Source: Panorpa germanica
Lineage: Eukaryota; Arthropoda; Insecta; Mecoptera; Panorpidae
Reading direction: 5' to 3'
NCBI GenBank assembly: GCA_963678705.1
Contig: OY783223.1
Location: 5,828,001 to 5,892,000 of the forward strand
DNA: 64,000 bases
Below the pieces are notes generated by a model. That model was not told the origin of the DNA and did no database searches. It worked only from the letters and a program-made list of their open reading frames with translations. Shown piece by piece: positions 36,626 to 47,723 of this stretch; the first letter of the stretch is position 1; each line of letters begins with the position of its first letter. The position numbers were made by a program, and so were the translations under genes.

Positions 36626-36861
36626 CCAGTAAACAATTTGGTGAAGTGCCCTATTTAGTGACGTTTCTATCACTATTTCACTTCAATTATAGTTCGCATC
36701 AACTTTATCTTCATTTGTATTCCGACAGGTGGAGTAATTTCGGTATTTGTAGGCGATAAAGTAGACATTTTATATGAAAAAATGTGAGAAACTGAACTAT
36801 AAATGAACTCTTTCATGACAAAAAAATCATGACGCATCTTCAATATGATGTCAATGTGACT
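36626..36861 (+). mobile_element. MITE family 2, subfamily b, right end missing
   Basis: Starts CCAGTAAACAATTTGGTGAA and follows 32666-32893 with a ~17-bp internal addition (CACTATTTCACTTCAATTA). The match stops after GATGTCAATGTGACT, before the right terminal repeat. The repeat copy at 36873 begins next to it. Confidence 0.8.
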
Positions 36862-36872
36862 GTGAATTGGCT

Positions 36873-37035
36873 GTGTTGGTGACTATGACATTAAAACATA
36901 ACCTACAACTTTCAGTAAGAACATATCTAACCATTTATTACCCATAATTTACAATTTGCCAAGTATTTGTGTTATAATAAACTAGTAACTGCAATAACCT
37001 AACTTTAATTTTATTTAAACGAATTTGTCAAAAGT
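36873..37035 (+). repeat. Dispersed repeat, copy 2 (first copy at 13000)
   Basis: GACTATGACATTAAAACATA, then ACCTACAAC, ATTTATTACCCATAATTTAC, CAAGTATTTGTGTTATA and ATAACCTAACTTTAATTTTA, in the same order as 13082-13260. It lies just upstream of the aquaporin coding start. Confidence 0.6.
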
Positions 37036-37229
37036 TTAGATGAATATTTTGAATATTTTAAAACTTGTGTGGACAGGTGGTTCGCTAAATGATCGTGCAT
37101 GTCGATTCGACCTCAAATAATCAGCAAACAATACAAATAATCCAAAATCTTTTTAAAACATTGACCTGTACTAATTTGTTGTTTCTTTTTCAGTTCGTTT
37201 GATTTCTTAGATCACAAACACAATTCAAA

Positions 37230-40200
37230 ATGGCCGGCGGATTTAAGAAACGTATTGGCTTAGATGATTTCAATTCAAAGAACATCAGCCTCCTTCTAAA
37301 AGCTCTCCTAGCTGAATTTATAGGTATGTATCGTATAGAGAATAACAATTGTCTTCTCTTTCTATCAACAGTGTCGTTAAATAAGTTTGTCTCTGTATTT
37401 CAGGAAATTTACTCCTAAATTTCTTCGGTTGCGCAAGCTGTGTTAATATCAACCCTGATGTCAAGCACACAGACCTGGTTCTTATTTCATTGACGTTTGG
37501 TTTTATCATCTTCATGGTTGTCATGGTGAGTCAATAAATAGTTTTAAATAAAATAATTATCACAATAAGTTTGCAGAGTGACATATAGGTGGCGCTACTA
37601 TTAACAAATCCATAATTTTTAGATAGTACCAACCTTCAAATATGTGTTAAATTTTCATGATATTCCAATCATTAGTTTATCTGAAGTTCGTGTGATCTCT
37701 TATCAAAGACATGGCTATTTACAGAAGGAATTGTAGCAATCAGGACATCCTCTGATTTGTTAAAATCATTACTATATATACTACATAGCACGCATAAAAC
37801 TGGTTACTCATCAATCGGGTTTCCATCTGTATCAATATTTATAAATTCTTGTTGAATATACTTCTATAAATAAATGCAAATTACAATTTGAATTAATATA
37901 TTAGAAATGCCTTTGCTACAAAGTTTTAAATAGTGTGCTGTCAAAGACTGGTTTGTGTTGGACTCCATTGAGAATAACTATCGATTATTACTCGATCAAC
38001 ACCATTTATAGATGCTCGTGCTTGTCATTTTTATTTCGCGAACATTAATCTTTCAATAATTGTAGAATTATCTGGCTCTCAATCTGCAGACATTTTCGTT
38101 GTTTCTAATTTCACAAAAATAGACCTTTGAGAAAATGACTATAGTCCAGAAGTCGGCAATGGGCTTGTGTACTCATTATTCATTTATTATATTAATTGTG
38201 TGCCTTTCGGCTTTACAATCTACATTATTATATTTCTTAATGCATTTCATATAAATTCAAACTTAAAACTAAACTTAAACTATTCTAGACTATTACTACT
38301 TCGAATAGTACTTTCTGTTTCTTCTTTTCTTGATCCTCTCTCTTCATGTCTTCTACTCCTCCTTTATTCACTCCGTTTACTGCTTCTCCTTCCATATTGC
38401 CTGTATCTTCATCTATCACCTCTTGCCTTCCTTGTCTCCTCTCGACAAACCCTCTATTATATTTTCACTATCCTTCCTGCCTTCTCTCTTCGTTTTCACT
38501 TCTCCCCTTATGTCTATTACAGGCATAAACACTCTATCTTTACTATTTCTTCTTGACTCTCTTACTTTACTATTTCTTCTTGACTCTCTTCCTTTACTAT
38601 TTTATTATTGCCTCTATCTCCGTCATTCACCTCTTGTCCTTATCTCCTTTCCGCAATTAATTTTTTTTTGTGTACTCATTATTTAGGGGTCAATTTTTTA
38701 ATTGCTGATTAAAATAGATGTTAATAAATGTATATTGGCGTTTATATTTTATTAAATATCTAAATGTTGACGGAGATACAGTTATATCAAATTTGAATTA
38801 TACTTTTAGCGCTACAGATATCGGCCATATTTATGACGTAACATGTCGCACTATTAAGGGATAGGTCAGTTGATCTGTGTTGAGTACGCTATCTCTTTTA
38901 CAGTTTTAAAAAAAATAAGACATGGTGCGCAAGCCCATTGAACATCTGCATCTATTGAATGACCATATATATAATGGCAAACATTTTTATCAATATGTAT
39001 CTTTTAATATACAATTTATGGATATCATAAGCAAGAGTTTCTGCACATATTACGTCAGAGTGTGACGTCACCTTGACATAATTATCAATGCAGCACAACG
39101 CGGCTCCTTTTAGACTTAAAGCACGCTTCGCGATTTGTTAATAGTTGATAGAAATTACGATGGACATTGTAACGTATCAAAGAATATTAATAAGTATTGG
39201 AAATAGTAAGATAAAACAAACCGGATCTTCATAAAAAATTTATTAGTTTTATATAATAATTTGATTTGTATTTACATGATGTAATAAATATGTATCTCAA
39301 TTGAGTAAATTACAGAATCGTGATTGAAATACTTAACATAATTCTAGATTTGCATGTTCATTTTTACTTTCATGAAAACTTGCGCAGTTATAAATTATTC
39401 AACAAAAATTGAAACCAAAATGGCTGCTTTTTTAATTTTTGTACACTTGTGAAATACACATAGATATTCGGCAACGCAGTGATTCATATTTTAAATAGCT
39501 ATATCTCTGTCAACATTTGGTTATTAAAAAAAAAAGAAACGCCAATATACATATATATCAATCAAGAAATTGACAAAACACCACTACACAAAGAGTTTAA
39601 AAGCAATTAATAAGTTTATAGATTTGTCACTTTATTAATTTTTTTAATATTACATTTACTACTTAGTTTATTTTATTTGAAGATTAGTTTATTTTATTTT
39701 TTTGCTTTCCGGAGTAATACAGCCGGATTTATGACCGTCTGCCAGAGAATTTTAAAAGCCATTCAAACGATGTTATATTATTTAAATATCTCCCAAGTAT
39801 TAGCTTTATATAAAATGTAAAAAATTAGAAATATATCTATTATTTTAGGTTTTATACAAAAAACAAACCAGTCACCTCGTATTGATATGTAAAAATATTT
39901 GTTTTAATTTCACTTTTAATTCGCAAAACATGCCTCTCGTTTCCACGCTAAATAATTTTCAACACTTTCCGCTTCAAATTATTAACAACAAATTAACAAG
40001 GTTATTTCATATGTACGATAATTAATGTAATTAGATAGACACTTCGTTAACCATCAATTAAAATAGATGACCACTTGATTGGCAGATCAAATAGAAATAC
40101 TATTTAAAAAGTAATCATCTCTAAAAATAAATAATTCAATAAAATTTTAATTGGTCTTAATTGATATTTTAAATGTTACGAATCAAGTGGATTTAAAACG

Positions 40201-43200
40201 ATTGACGTTAAAATAGAACAGAAAAATAAACAAAGTTTTAAAAGCTATCCGGTTCAAAGGACCAGACGCTGCTTAGGAATTGCGTTGCTGTTAGAAAATG
40301 TGTTACCATCTTTGCAATTATCTTTTCAGACCATCGGTCATGTAAGTGGCGGACACGTCAACCCAGCAGTTACAGCCGGCATGTTAGTCACGGGGAAGAT
40401 CTCCATCATCAAAGGCTTCTTGTACATCATCGTTCAATGCATTGGATCAATTGCTGGTTCCGCAGCGCTAAAGGTAAGCACCATATCCTTCCGAAATTTA
40501 ATCTTACTTCTTCTCCAACAAATACTTATATAATTTGATGTCTTCCAGTCTCTAACTCCTGAACATATAACGGCATTCGGCGTTACCGGCTTAGGAGTGA
40601 AAGTAACCCAAGTCCAAGGATTAGGAATGGAATTCTTCCTTGGTTTTGTCCTGGTTCTCGTTGTTTTTGGAGTTTGTGATGAAAACAAACCAGACGCTAA
40701 ATATATTGCACCACTAGCGATTGGTTTGACAGTTGGACTTGGACACTTGGCCGCTATTGATTACACTGGGGCCAGTATGAATCCCGCACGATCATTCGGA
40801 TCAGCTGTGATCGATGGCAATTGGGCCGACCACTGGGTAAGTGTAGATACCTTTGAAACCATCTCCCAAATACAATTTATAATAAAACAAATAACTAATA
40901 ATACATGAATTGGACTAGCGCTTACAAGAAATAGCATACCCAGTAAACATTTTGGAGTAAATTCTATTTCATTTCTATTACTTTTCATGAGTTTTTTGTC
41001 ATGAACGCGTTTGTTTTCTATTCAGTCGTTCATATTGAATGTCTCTTTTATGAGCTACAGACGGCGCAACGACTGCTCACTGTTGAATAAAAGTGACAGG
41101 TAGGGAATCAATTTGAACTATAATTGATTTTCTGTGTGTTGCTCCAACTTGTAAAACGTTAGAATTGCCATTCACCTAGCCATTCTATTTCACCAAATGT
41201 TTACTGGATACTTAACAAAGAACTGACCTATCCCTTTATAGTGCGATATGTTACGTCATAGATATGGCCGACATCTGTACCGCTAAAACTACAATTCGAA
41301 TTTTTAATTGCTATATCTTCGTCAACATTTAGATATTTAATAAAATAAAAACGCCATTATACATTTATTAATATCTGTTTCAATCAGCAATTAAGACATT
41401 GATCGCTAAAAAATGAGTTCACAAGTAGAAATGCAATTTAAGGTTAAGTATTGATTTGCCAATATAAAGACAAATGAGTATCACTACCAAAACTGCAAAA
41501 CTACACTACTCTTTCTTCCTTCGACAAAGATAAAATTATCTAAGACAGATTTATCTAAATCTACGTTCTGTTATTTCAAGAATTATCTAAAGCATTCACA
41601 TATATTTCCATGGTCTGTGATTGTCTTAAGACACTCATCTTTGACCCCTTCTTTGTACATTTAAATGGCATGCAAATATTCTGAGCAACGCTGTAAAATA
41701 ACATTCTTCTTTTTCTTTTTTACACTTACATTACAACCACTTTTTCCTGCATTTTTAATTAACGTTCCTCATAATTACAGCAATAATATCTCTGAACGTT
41801 ATTACACAATAATAATTATACCGTTATTTTGTATATTTAAACGTGTTGAGTTCAGTGAACCTAATTAATGCACTGAACTGCATCTACATTCTAGGAAATG
41901 GCCGTCAACATCAACATTATGGGAGCATTCAGCATTGTTGTTTCATAATTTTTTTTTGATTGTAATCTAAATATGTATCTAGATGTTATTCCTTGAATAA
42001 TAATATTTGTGAAGCAAAAGTGCGTTCAATTGTTCATGGTTACCATTTAGATTTATATCGCGTCCATGTTTTATTTAGTATTGCCTGATGCGTTTGTAAT
42101 TACAATGAGTTACTTTTCTACTATTTTGCATAATGATACAATTGGGTTGCGAACAACATTTTATTTATTTATACGTATGTATATAGCGGTTTGTCCCATC
42201 AATGAGCGACGTATATATAATAAAGTATTTGCTCCATAATGAATAGAAGTAGATACTTGAAATTTAATTAAACAATGGGCTTGTGTCCTATGTCTTAATT
42301 TCAATAAAGGTGTACTACATATTGATAAAATGGGTTACTAGAACCTCAAATGTTCAATTATTTTTTAATAACTCCTTATATGTTAGGAGATATTAACAAT
42401 TAAAAAAGTCATTTTGTCTCTTTAATTATTAAAGGGATTCAACGTTGTACAACATTCCAAGTGCATGTGACATCACAATCCTAGTGTAAGGTTACCAACC
42501 TTACAGCTCATAAATCTCTGCTATATGTATTTATATATCAAAATAACAAATATTATTTACAGCTATTTCAAGGAACAATCAAATTTCAATATTACATCTG
42601 CCTTAGCAGGGTTAAATAAAATAAAAACTTGTTATTCTTTGATTTGACTTGATTATTTCGACTACCAACAACTACAAAACATTACCACAGCACTGACCTA
42701 CTCAACAAATAACTGAAGTTAAAATGCATTTCACGTCATACAAATATGGCCGACCATTTCTAGCGCTAAAACTACAATTCAAATTTTTAATTACTATATC
42801 TCCGTCAACATTTAGATATTTAATAAAATAGACACGCCAATACACATTTATTAACATCAATTTCAATCAACAATTGAAAAATCGATCACTTAAAAATGAG
42901 GACACAAGCCCATTCACCAAATTAACGTGCAGTGGACATAACCCCATTAAAAAATATGAAACTACAGCTGTTTGAAGCAAATGCTCATAGAAATTCAAGA
43001 GAAAAACACACAATGATGTTTCATTTCTTCTTATACAGATTTATTGGGTTGGACCAGTGTTGGGAGGAATTGGAGCCGCTCTTTTGTACACCCAAGCTTT
43101 AGCAGCGCCCTGTCCAATGGGGGAATCCGCCCACGAAAGGTACAATGTAACAGGAGACGCTAAGGAGGTAATTTAAAAAATATATTAAATAATTTGAATG

Positions 43201-45129
43201 CATTTTTTGTGCAATGTTGCATTATTTTGCACGAATTAAGTGCGGATGAGTTGTTCAGTAAGTGGAACTCGGCTAGCTCAAATTTAGAAACACTTAGAAG
43301 ATGAAGATGCTATATAAAAAGAGGTTGTGATTATCATAATCTAAAATATGTAATTAGTTTTTATTAAGTCGCAATATTACAGGAGATATTAACAATTTAA
43401 AAAATCATTATCATAGAGAAATGAATCCCATCAAGTTTTATATTATGATTACTGTGAAATAAGAAAATAATTTTGATTACTAATTTTTTCTGTGTCGTCA
43501 AACGCAGAACTGAAACAAGCAGCAAAACTAAAAAATAAATTTGATAAAGCTATAACTTCGTCAACTTTTGGATATTAAATAAAATAACAGCGCCAATACA
43601 CATTTATTAACCTTTACAATCAAAATAAGTAATTAATTTTATATAAGAATTACATTTATTTTACATAAAACAAAATATTTTTGTGTTGTCCGAGTTCCAT
43701 TACGGCTGCTTTTTTACTTTTATAGAACTGCACTAAATTTTTTTTAGGGTTACCAACCAGTTTTAACAAAATTTGAACCAAATTCTTCGATTGTAAAGCA
43801 AAATCCAACTGATAAATTTGAAAAGGTTTTTATAAATCACTTTTAAGTTATAAAAAATATATACACATTAACAAAAAACAATTATTTTGAACGATTAATA
43901 GCATTATAAATATAAATTTATGAAACTATGAATGCCATCTATGAATTAAATCGATAACTAAAAACTATAGTTTGAAATAAACATGTTAAAATTTATATTT
44001 ATATTTTCGTTCAAAATGTAAATTGTAAATTGCTATTGTAAATATTATTTAACCTACAAAATATCTTTATGACAATATTTTGAATTTTATAATAAAAACC
44101 GTTTCTCAGTGGATTACAAAACTATGCTTTTGTTATAAGCATGAAAAAATTTCAACTAATCTTTTATATTTAAGGTTCCAACCAAATTGAGTTTCCCTTT
44201 ATTAACAATGTTTGCTTCTTTGATGAACTTAAATTGTAAATTCGTTAGTTTCATACTCTGTATAATAATGATAATAAGCACATATAAATTTTGCAATTAA
44301 ATTTAATAATAAAATAAATAAGCAGAAGCAAAAAGAACAACTTTCAAATTTGGTCATCAAAGTTGCAAACCAAAAGCATTTATCAGTTAGAAAATCCAAA
44401 TGTGCATGAAATATATGAATCAGAACTCTTAATTACTCTTTCAAATATATATTGCATCACTTTAATTAGTTATAAAATTCATATATTGACAGAAAGGTAT
44501 AAAAACAAAGAAATTAAATTAAACTGCTGTTGCCATCTTTTCCGCTTCTAATTAAAACTACCTAATTAATACTGTATATAAAATAGAATGGTCTTTTGCA
44601 AGTTTAGTCCTTTTCTACATAAACAAACAATTTTATTCGAAAACCAAAAGTAAAAGCCATCTGTCTGCTGATAGCTCTAACAAAACGGTTTAAATCCTTG
44701 ATTATAAAGAATAAATTCTGAAGCACATCGAATAAAATTGTTTAAAAATTATGTATTCTAACTTCCTTTAAAGGCTGGCATCTCTTTTGCATTTTTAAAA
44801 TATTATTTTATTAATATAATAATTAAATTTATTATATTTTAATTAGTAATTCTGATTTTAGTTGCGATACATAGATGAGTCTCCCACTCCCACTAGAAAA
44901 AACTAGTCGATTTTAAAAATTCGTTATCAATAAAATTCAATTATTTAATTAAAAAATTTATATATATACTTTTCAAGCAACAAAATACAGTTTGGGATAT
45001 AAAAAACGATGTAAGATATTTAATTTTAAAACCATAATTAAAAATATTTAAATTAAAATTAAATATTAATTTATTATTTATTATTTTCAGATGAAACGAT
45101 TGGGCGGAAACAAAGAAGACTTCGCTTAA
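37230..45129 (+). CDS. Aquaporin, PRIP-type water channel
   Basis: Plasma-membrane water channel of the MIP family. Six coding exons: 37230-37323, 37404-37525, 40330-40473, 40549-40836, 43039-43167 and 45091-45129, all GT-AG and in phase, giving 271 residues. The first NPA box is at 83-85 (HVNPAVTAG) and the second at 198-200 ([10 protein letters not shown]). By alignment to mammalian AQP1 the pore filter is F63, H186, A195 and R201; the histidine and arginine indicate water selectivity and argue against the glycerol-permeable insect Eglp group, which lacks the histidine. NFFGCASC near residue 37 and the C-terminal KEMKRLGG-type tail fit PRIP better than DRIP, from memory. Exon 6 codes for only 12 residues. 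An acceptor at 37193 shows an upstream noncoding exon. Introns 2 and 4 carry family-1 and family-2 transposons. AATAAA at about 45180 is a likely polyadenylation signal. Confidence 0.92.
37585..37700 (+). repeat. Dispersed repeat family, third (diverged) copy
   Basis: GGTGGCGCTACTATTAACAA, then TTTTTAGATAGTACCAACCT, GTGTTAAATTTTCATGATAT and ATCATTAGTTTA resemble 29365-29510. Lies in intron 2 of the aquaporin gene. Confidence 0.5.
38158..38939 (-). mobile_element. Family-1 subfamily b element with pyrimidine-rich interior
   Basis: The ends AATGGGCTTGTGTACTCATT and GCGCAAGCCCATT are inverted repeats. From about 38670 it reads as the reverse complement of a diverged family-1 3' half (GCTACAGATATCGGCCATAT, GGGATAGGTCAG). 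The centre (38290-38660) is almost purely C/T on the plus strand and gives long leucine/serine-rich frames that are low-complexity, not genes. 782 bp, inside aquaporin intron 2. Confidence 0.75.
39430..39600 (+). repeat. Degenerate family-1 fragment
   Basis: TAGCTATATCTCTGTCAACA, then CGCCAATATACAT, ATCAATCAAGAAATTGA and CCACTACA resemble the last third of family 1. No intact end. Confidence 0.5.
40940..41207. mobile_element. MITE family 2, subfamily a, copy 2, with apparent ATAC duplication
   Basis: CCAGTAAACATTTTGGAGTA at the left and AAATGTTTACTGG at the right. The interior matches 24169-24471 with a ~35-bp deletion near the right end. ATAC flanks both sides (40936-40939 and 41208-41211). 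It lies in aquaporin intron 4, about 100 bp after exon 4, next to a diverged family-1b fragment. Confidence 0.85.
41208..41428 (+). mobile_element. Family-1 subfamily b, 3' fragment
   Basis: GAACTGACCTATCCCTTTAT, then GTTACGTCATAGATATGGCC, CGCTAAAACTACAATTCGAA and ATGAGTTCACAAG match the reverse complement of 38670-38910. The subfamily differs from copies A-G by the CTGACCTATCCCTT block. Confidence 0.7.
42274..42914 (+). mobile_element. Non-autonomous DNA transposon, family 1, copy G (full length)
   Basis: 641 bp with intact ends AATGGGCTTGTGTCCTATG and GGACACAAGCCCATT. Collinear with copies A, B and F. It sits in aquaporin intron 4, about 125 bp before exon 5. No coding and no convincing target duplication. 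Confidence 0.9.
43380..43640 (+). repeat. Old, degenerate family-1 copy
   Basis: AGGAGATATTAACAATTTAA at the left, then AGCTATAACTTCGTCAACTT and GCCAATACACATTTATTAAC near the right, keep family-1 order with heavy decay. The rest of aquaporin intron 5 (43168-45090) is AT-rich without other recognisable content. Confidence 0.5.
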
Positions 45130-47723
45130 ATATTTTAAGTTTTTTTTAATTTTATTCATAACCTCAAAAAGGCAACCAAATAAATAACGGTTAATTTAAA
45201 ATTTCAAATATTTTAACAACTTTTTTATTTTTTTTAATTCGATAATTTTAAATAAAATAATCAGAAATTTAAAAGAAATAATTAGAGAGTTTATGAGTTT
45301 TAATTATATATACGTTATATATATAATTAATTTTAACCGTTTTTATTATAAGAAATGGTTTAAAGATCTGTTTAATATATATAAATCTCAATATTTTAAA
45401 AGGATTATTTTTATATATTGCCCTATAGCTTAATTATTGCTTACGTAATATTAATATTAGCTTATATATATATTTAGTATTTAATATTGTTTAAACTGTG
45501 TTCATTTTATATATAAATATGCGTTAAAAATATTACTTTATAAAAATACATTTAAATAATAAATATTCATTTAAGAAATTTATATACAACAAATACATAT
45601 TTTTTTAAATAAATATATTTATAATAATAGAAGAAGAAACGTATGTTTGAAACTTTGAGAATCTTTGCAAAAATAAACGGAGACTGAAATTAGCGAAGAC
45701 TCAAATTAAATATTGCGAAATAAATATGTAGACAAGACATAAACCCATTACATTATTTTTTAAGAAATAAGTAAAAGATAATGTATTTTAATTAATGATA
45801 TTTTATAAAATTCTATGTTTTTGCTTTACAAATTTATATTATCATATATTACGCAAAAATATAATAAAAACATTAAACCTGAATTAATTGTATTATTTGA
45901 TAATGCAAATTTCTTTTACTCCACCAAAAAGTTTCATGAAAATTGCAGTAGTTTAACCAAAATGCAAAGTTGGACAAAAGCATGTATATTTTGTTATTTA
46001 TTGTTATCGTCTTTATAAATGAAGATACATACCCCCTAAAAAATGCCACTTGATTTTATTTAACATCTACTATTTCCGTGATAACGCTATTAGAAACGAC
46101 CTTCTTACTATGTTGGCACATTTTATGGGTTGTAGGAGCCTCATAATATGTTAGTTACATCACTCCATAATAACTATTTAATTATATACTGCAATAACCA
46201 TTAATACGAAATAATAACCAAACTGGTCCTGAACTTGAACCCACAGACATACGCTTCGACACTCTCGAGTTCTATTAAAAAATACAGAAGTGAATATAAT
46301 AATGTTAAAATAAAAACACAGCCTCTTCTAAACAAGACAATTCAATATGACATTATTTCTGCTAAACATAAACACGTGTATTTAACGTTAATTTCACATT
46401 AAGTTAGATAATTTTTTTTACCTAATTATGATCTGAGATGTGTTACAGCCATAAAATGCCTTATTCGTATTTAAGGATTATAAAGCATCTTTAAAAGTTT
46501 TAAAAGAGAACGACATTTATTGATCAAACATTCCCGCTAAATGCAGTTACATGTATTTAAGGTTTATTTAATAAAGAAAAGGTAACGTATAAAACGTAAT
46601 GTAATATTTTAAGTAAGCTTTTTATGTAAGATTATATAATGTTGTATTATATATGTAATGTTAAAACATTGATATATTAGTGCAAGATTTTTAATGAACT
46701 TTACATTTATTTAATGACAATATAACATTACTATGTTACATAAAACTTCGATAAATAGCAAGACGTAACATTAGATAAAAGAACTTATGTTAAATAATAC
46801 ATGACTTTACATTTTGTGTTGATGTTTCCCCTGCATGCATACTATACATGTTTTAAGTTTACAAGCATTGTTATTAATAAATATTAAAAAATCATTTTTA
46901 AATAATACTTTATTTATAAATCTAATACATAAAACATAATTATAATGTACATAACATAAATTGTATACAAGCAATCGAAAATAGCAGTCAAAAAATAAAA
47001 AGAAAAACCATAAACCAAAACTACAATTGTAAATTTATAGTAATACAATTGTTGACAATATATATAGCAGCATTCAGTGCGATTATAATCATAAATTTAC
47101 GTTGCGATAATAAAATATAATCTATTACAAAGCTAAGATAAAAAAATGTGTACTACTATTTCTCCGAAAGAAATAGTTGTACAGATTTACTATCTATGTT
47201 AAAAGGTCACACTTGGAACAAACAAATCACCATGTATGACCAGAAAATAATATACAATTATTGGCATAATCAAAATTATTTAGAGTAATACAATTTATTA
47301 AAAGATATAATAACTAAAACAAATTCTATATATATCTAATGTAAAAGCATAATTGAAATTCAAACATTCTTAAACGTGTCGGTTTTATTTCTATATGCTA
47401 TTTCAAACAAATATTAAAGAATCTAAAAGCTATTTCTTTTTCCAAAAGTGTGAAATTGTATATATAAACTATAGACTTAACTTTAAATATATGATAATCA
47501 TATAAAATTATATATACCTCTTATAAAGTACATCAAAAGTATATAAGTGTAAGTGACTTAACAAAAAATTCAGTTCTTTTATTTATTTTAACTATGTAGA
47601 TAAAGTATTAATTTTCACTACCTATTAGTTAAAATAAAGAAAAAAATTATTTAACATATTCATACATATAAGAATAATAAAAACCTAATCCCTATAACTA
47701 AATATTATATATTTAAAAATGTT
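45130..47723. other. 3' flank of the aquaporin gene and of the zinc-finger gene, no gene seen
   Basis: Convergent gene ends. Extremely AT-rich with self-complementary ATATATA runs (for example around 45306-45332). AATAAA follows the aquaporin stop at about 45180. TTTATT hexamers (AATAAA on the minus strand) near 47580 may end the zinc-finger transcript. No supported coding. Confidence 0.5.

Noticed and set aside
38167-38686. Leucine/serine/phenylalanine-rich frames, up to 129 codons
   Set aside because: Product of the pyrimidine-rich tract in a transposon; all three forward frames are open because the tract lacks A and G.
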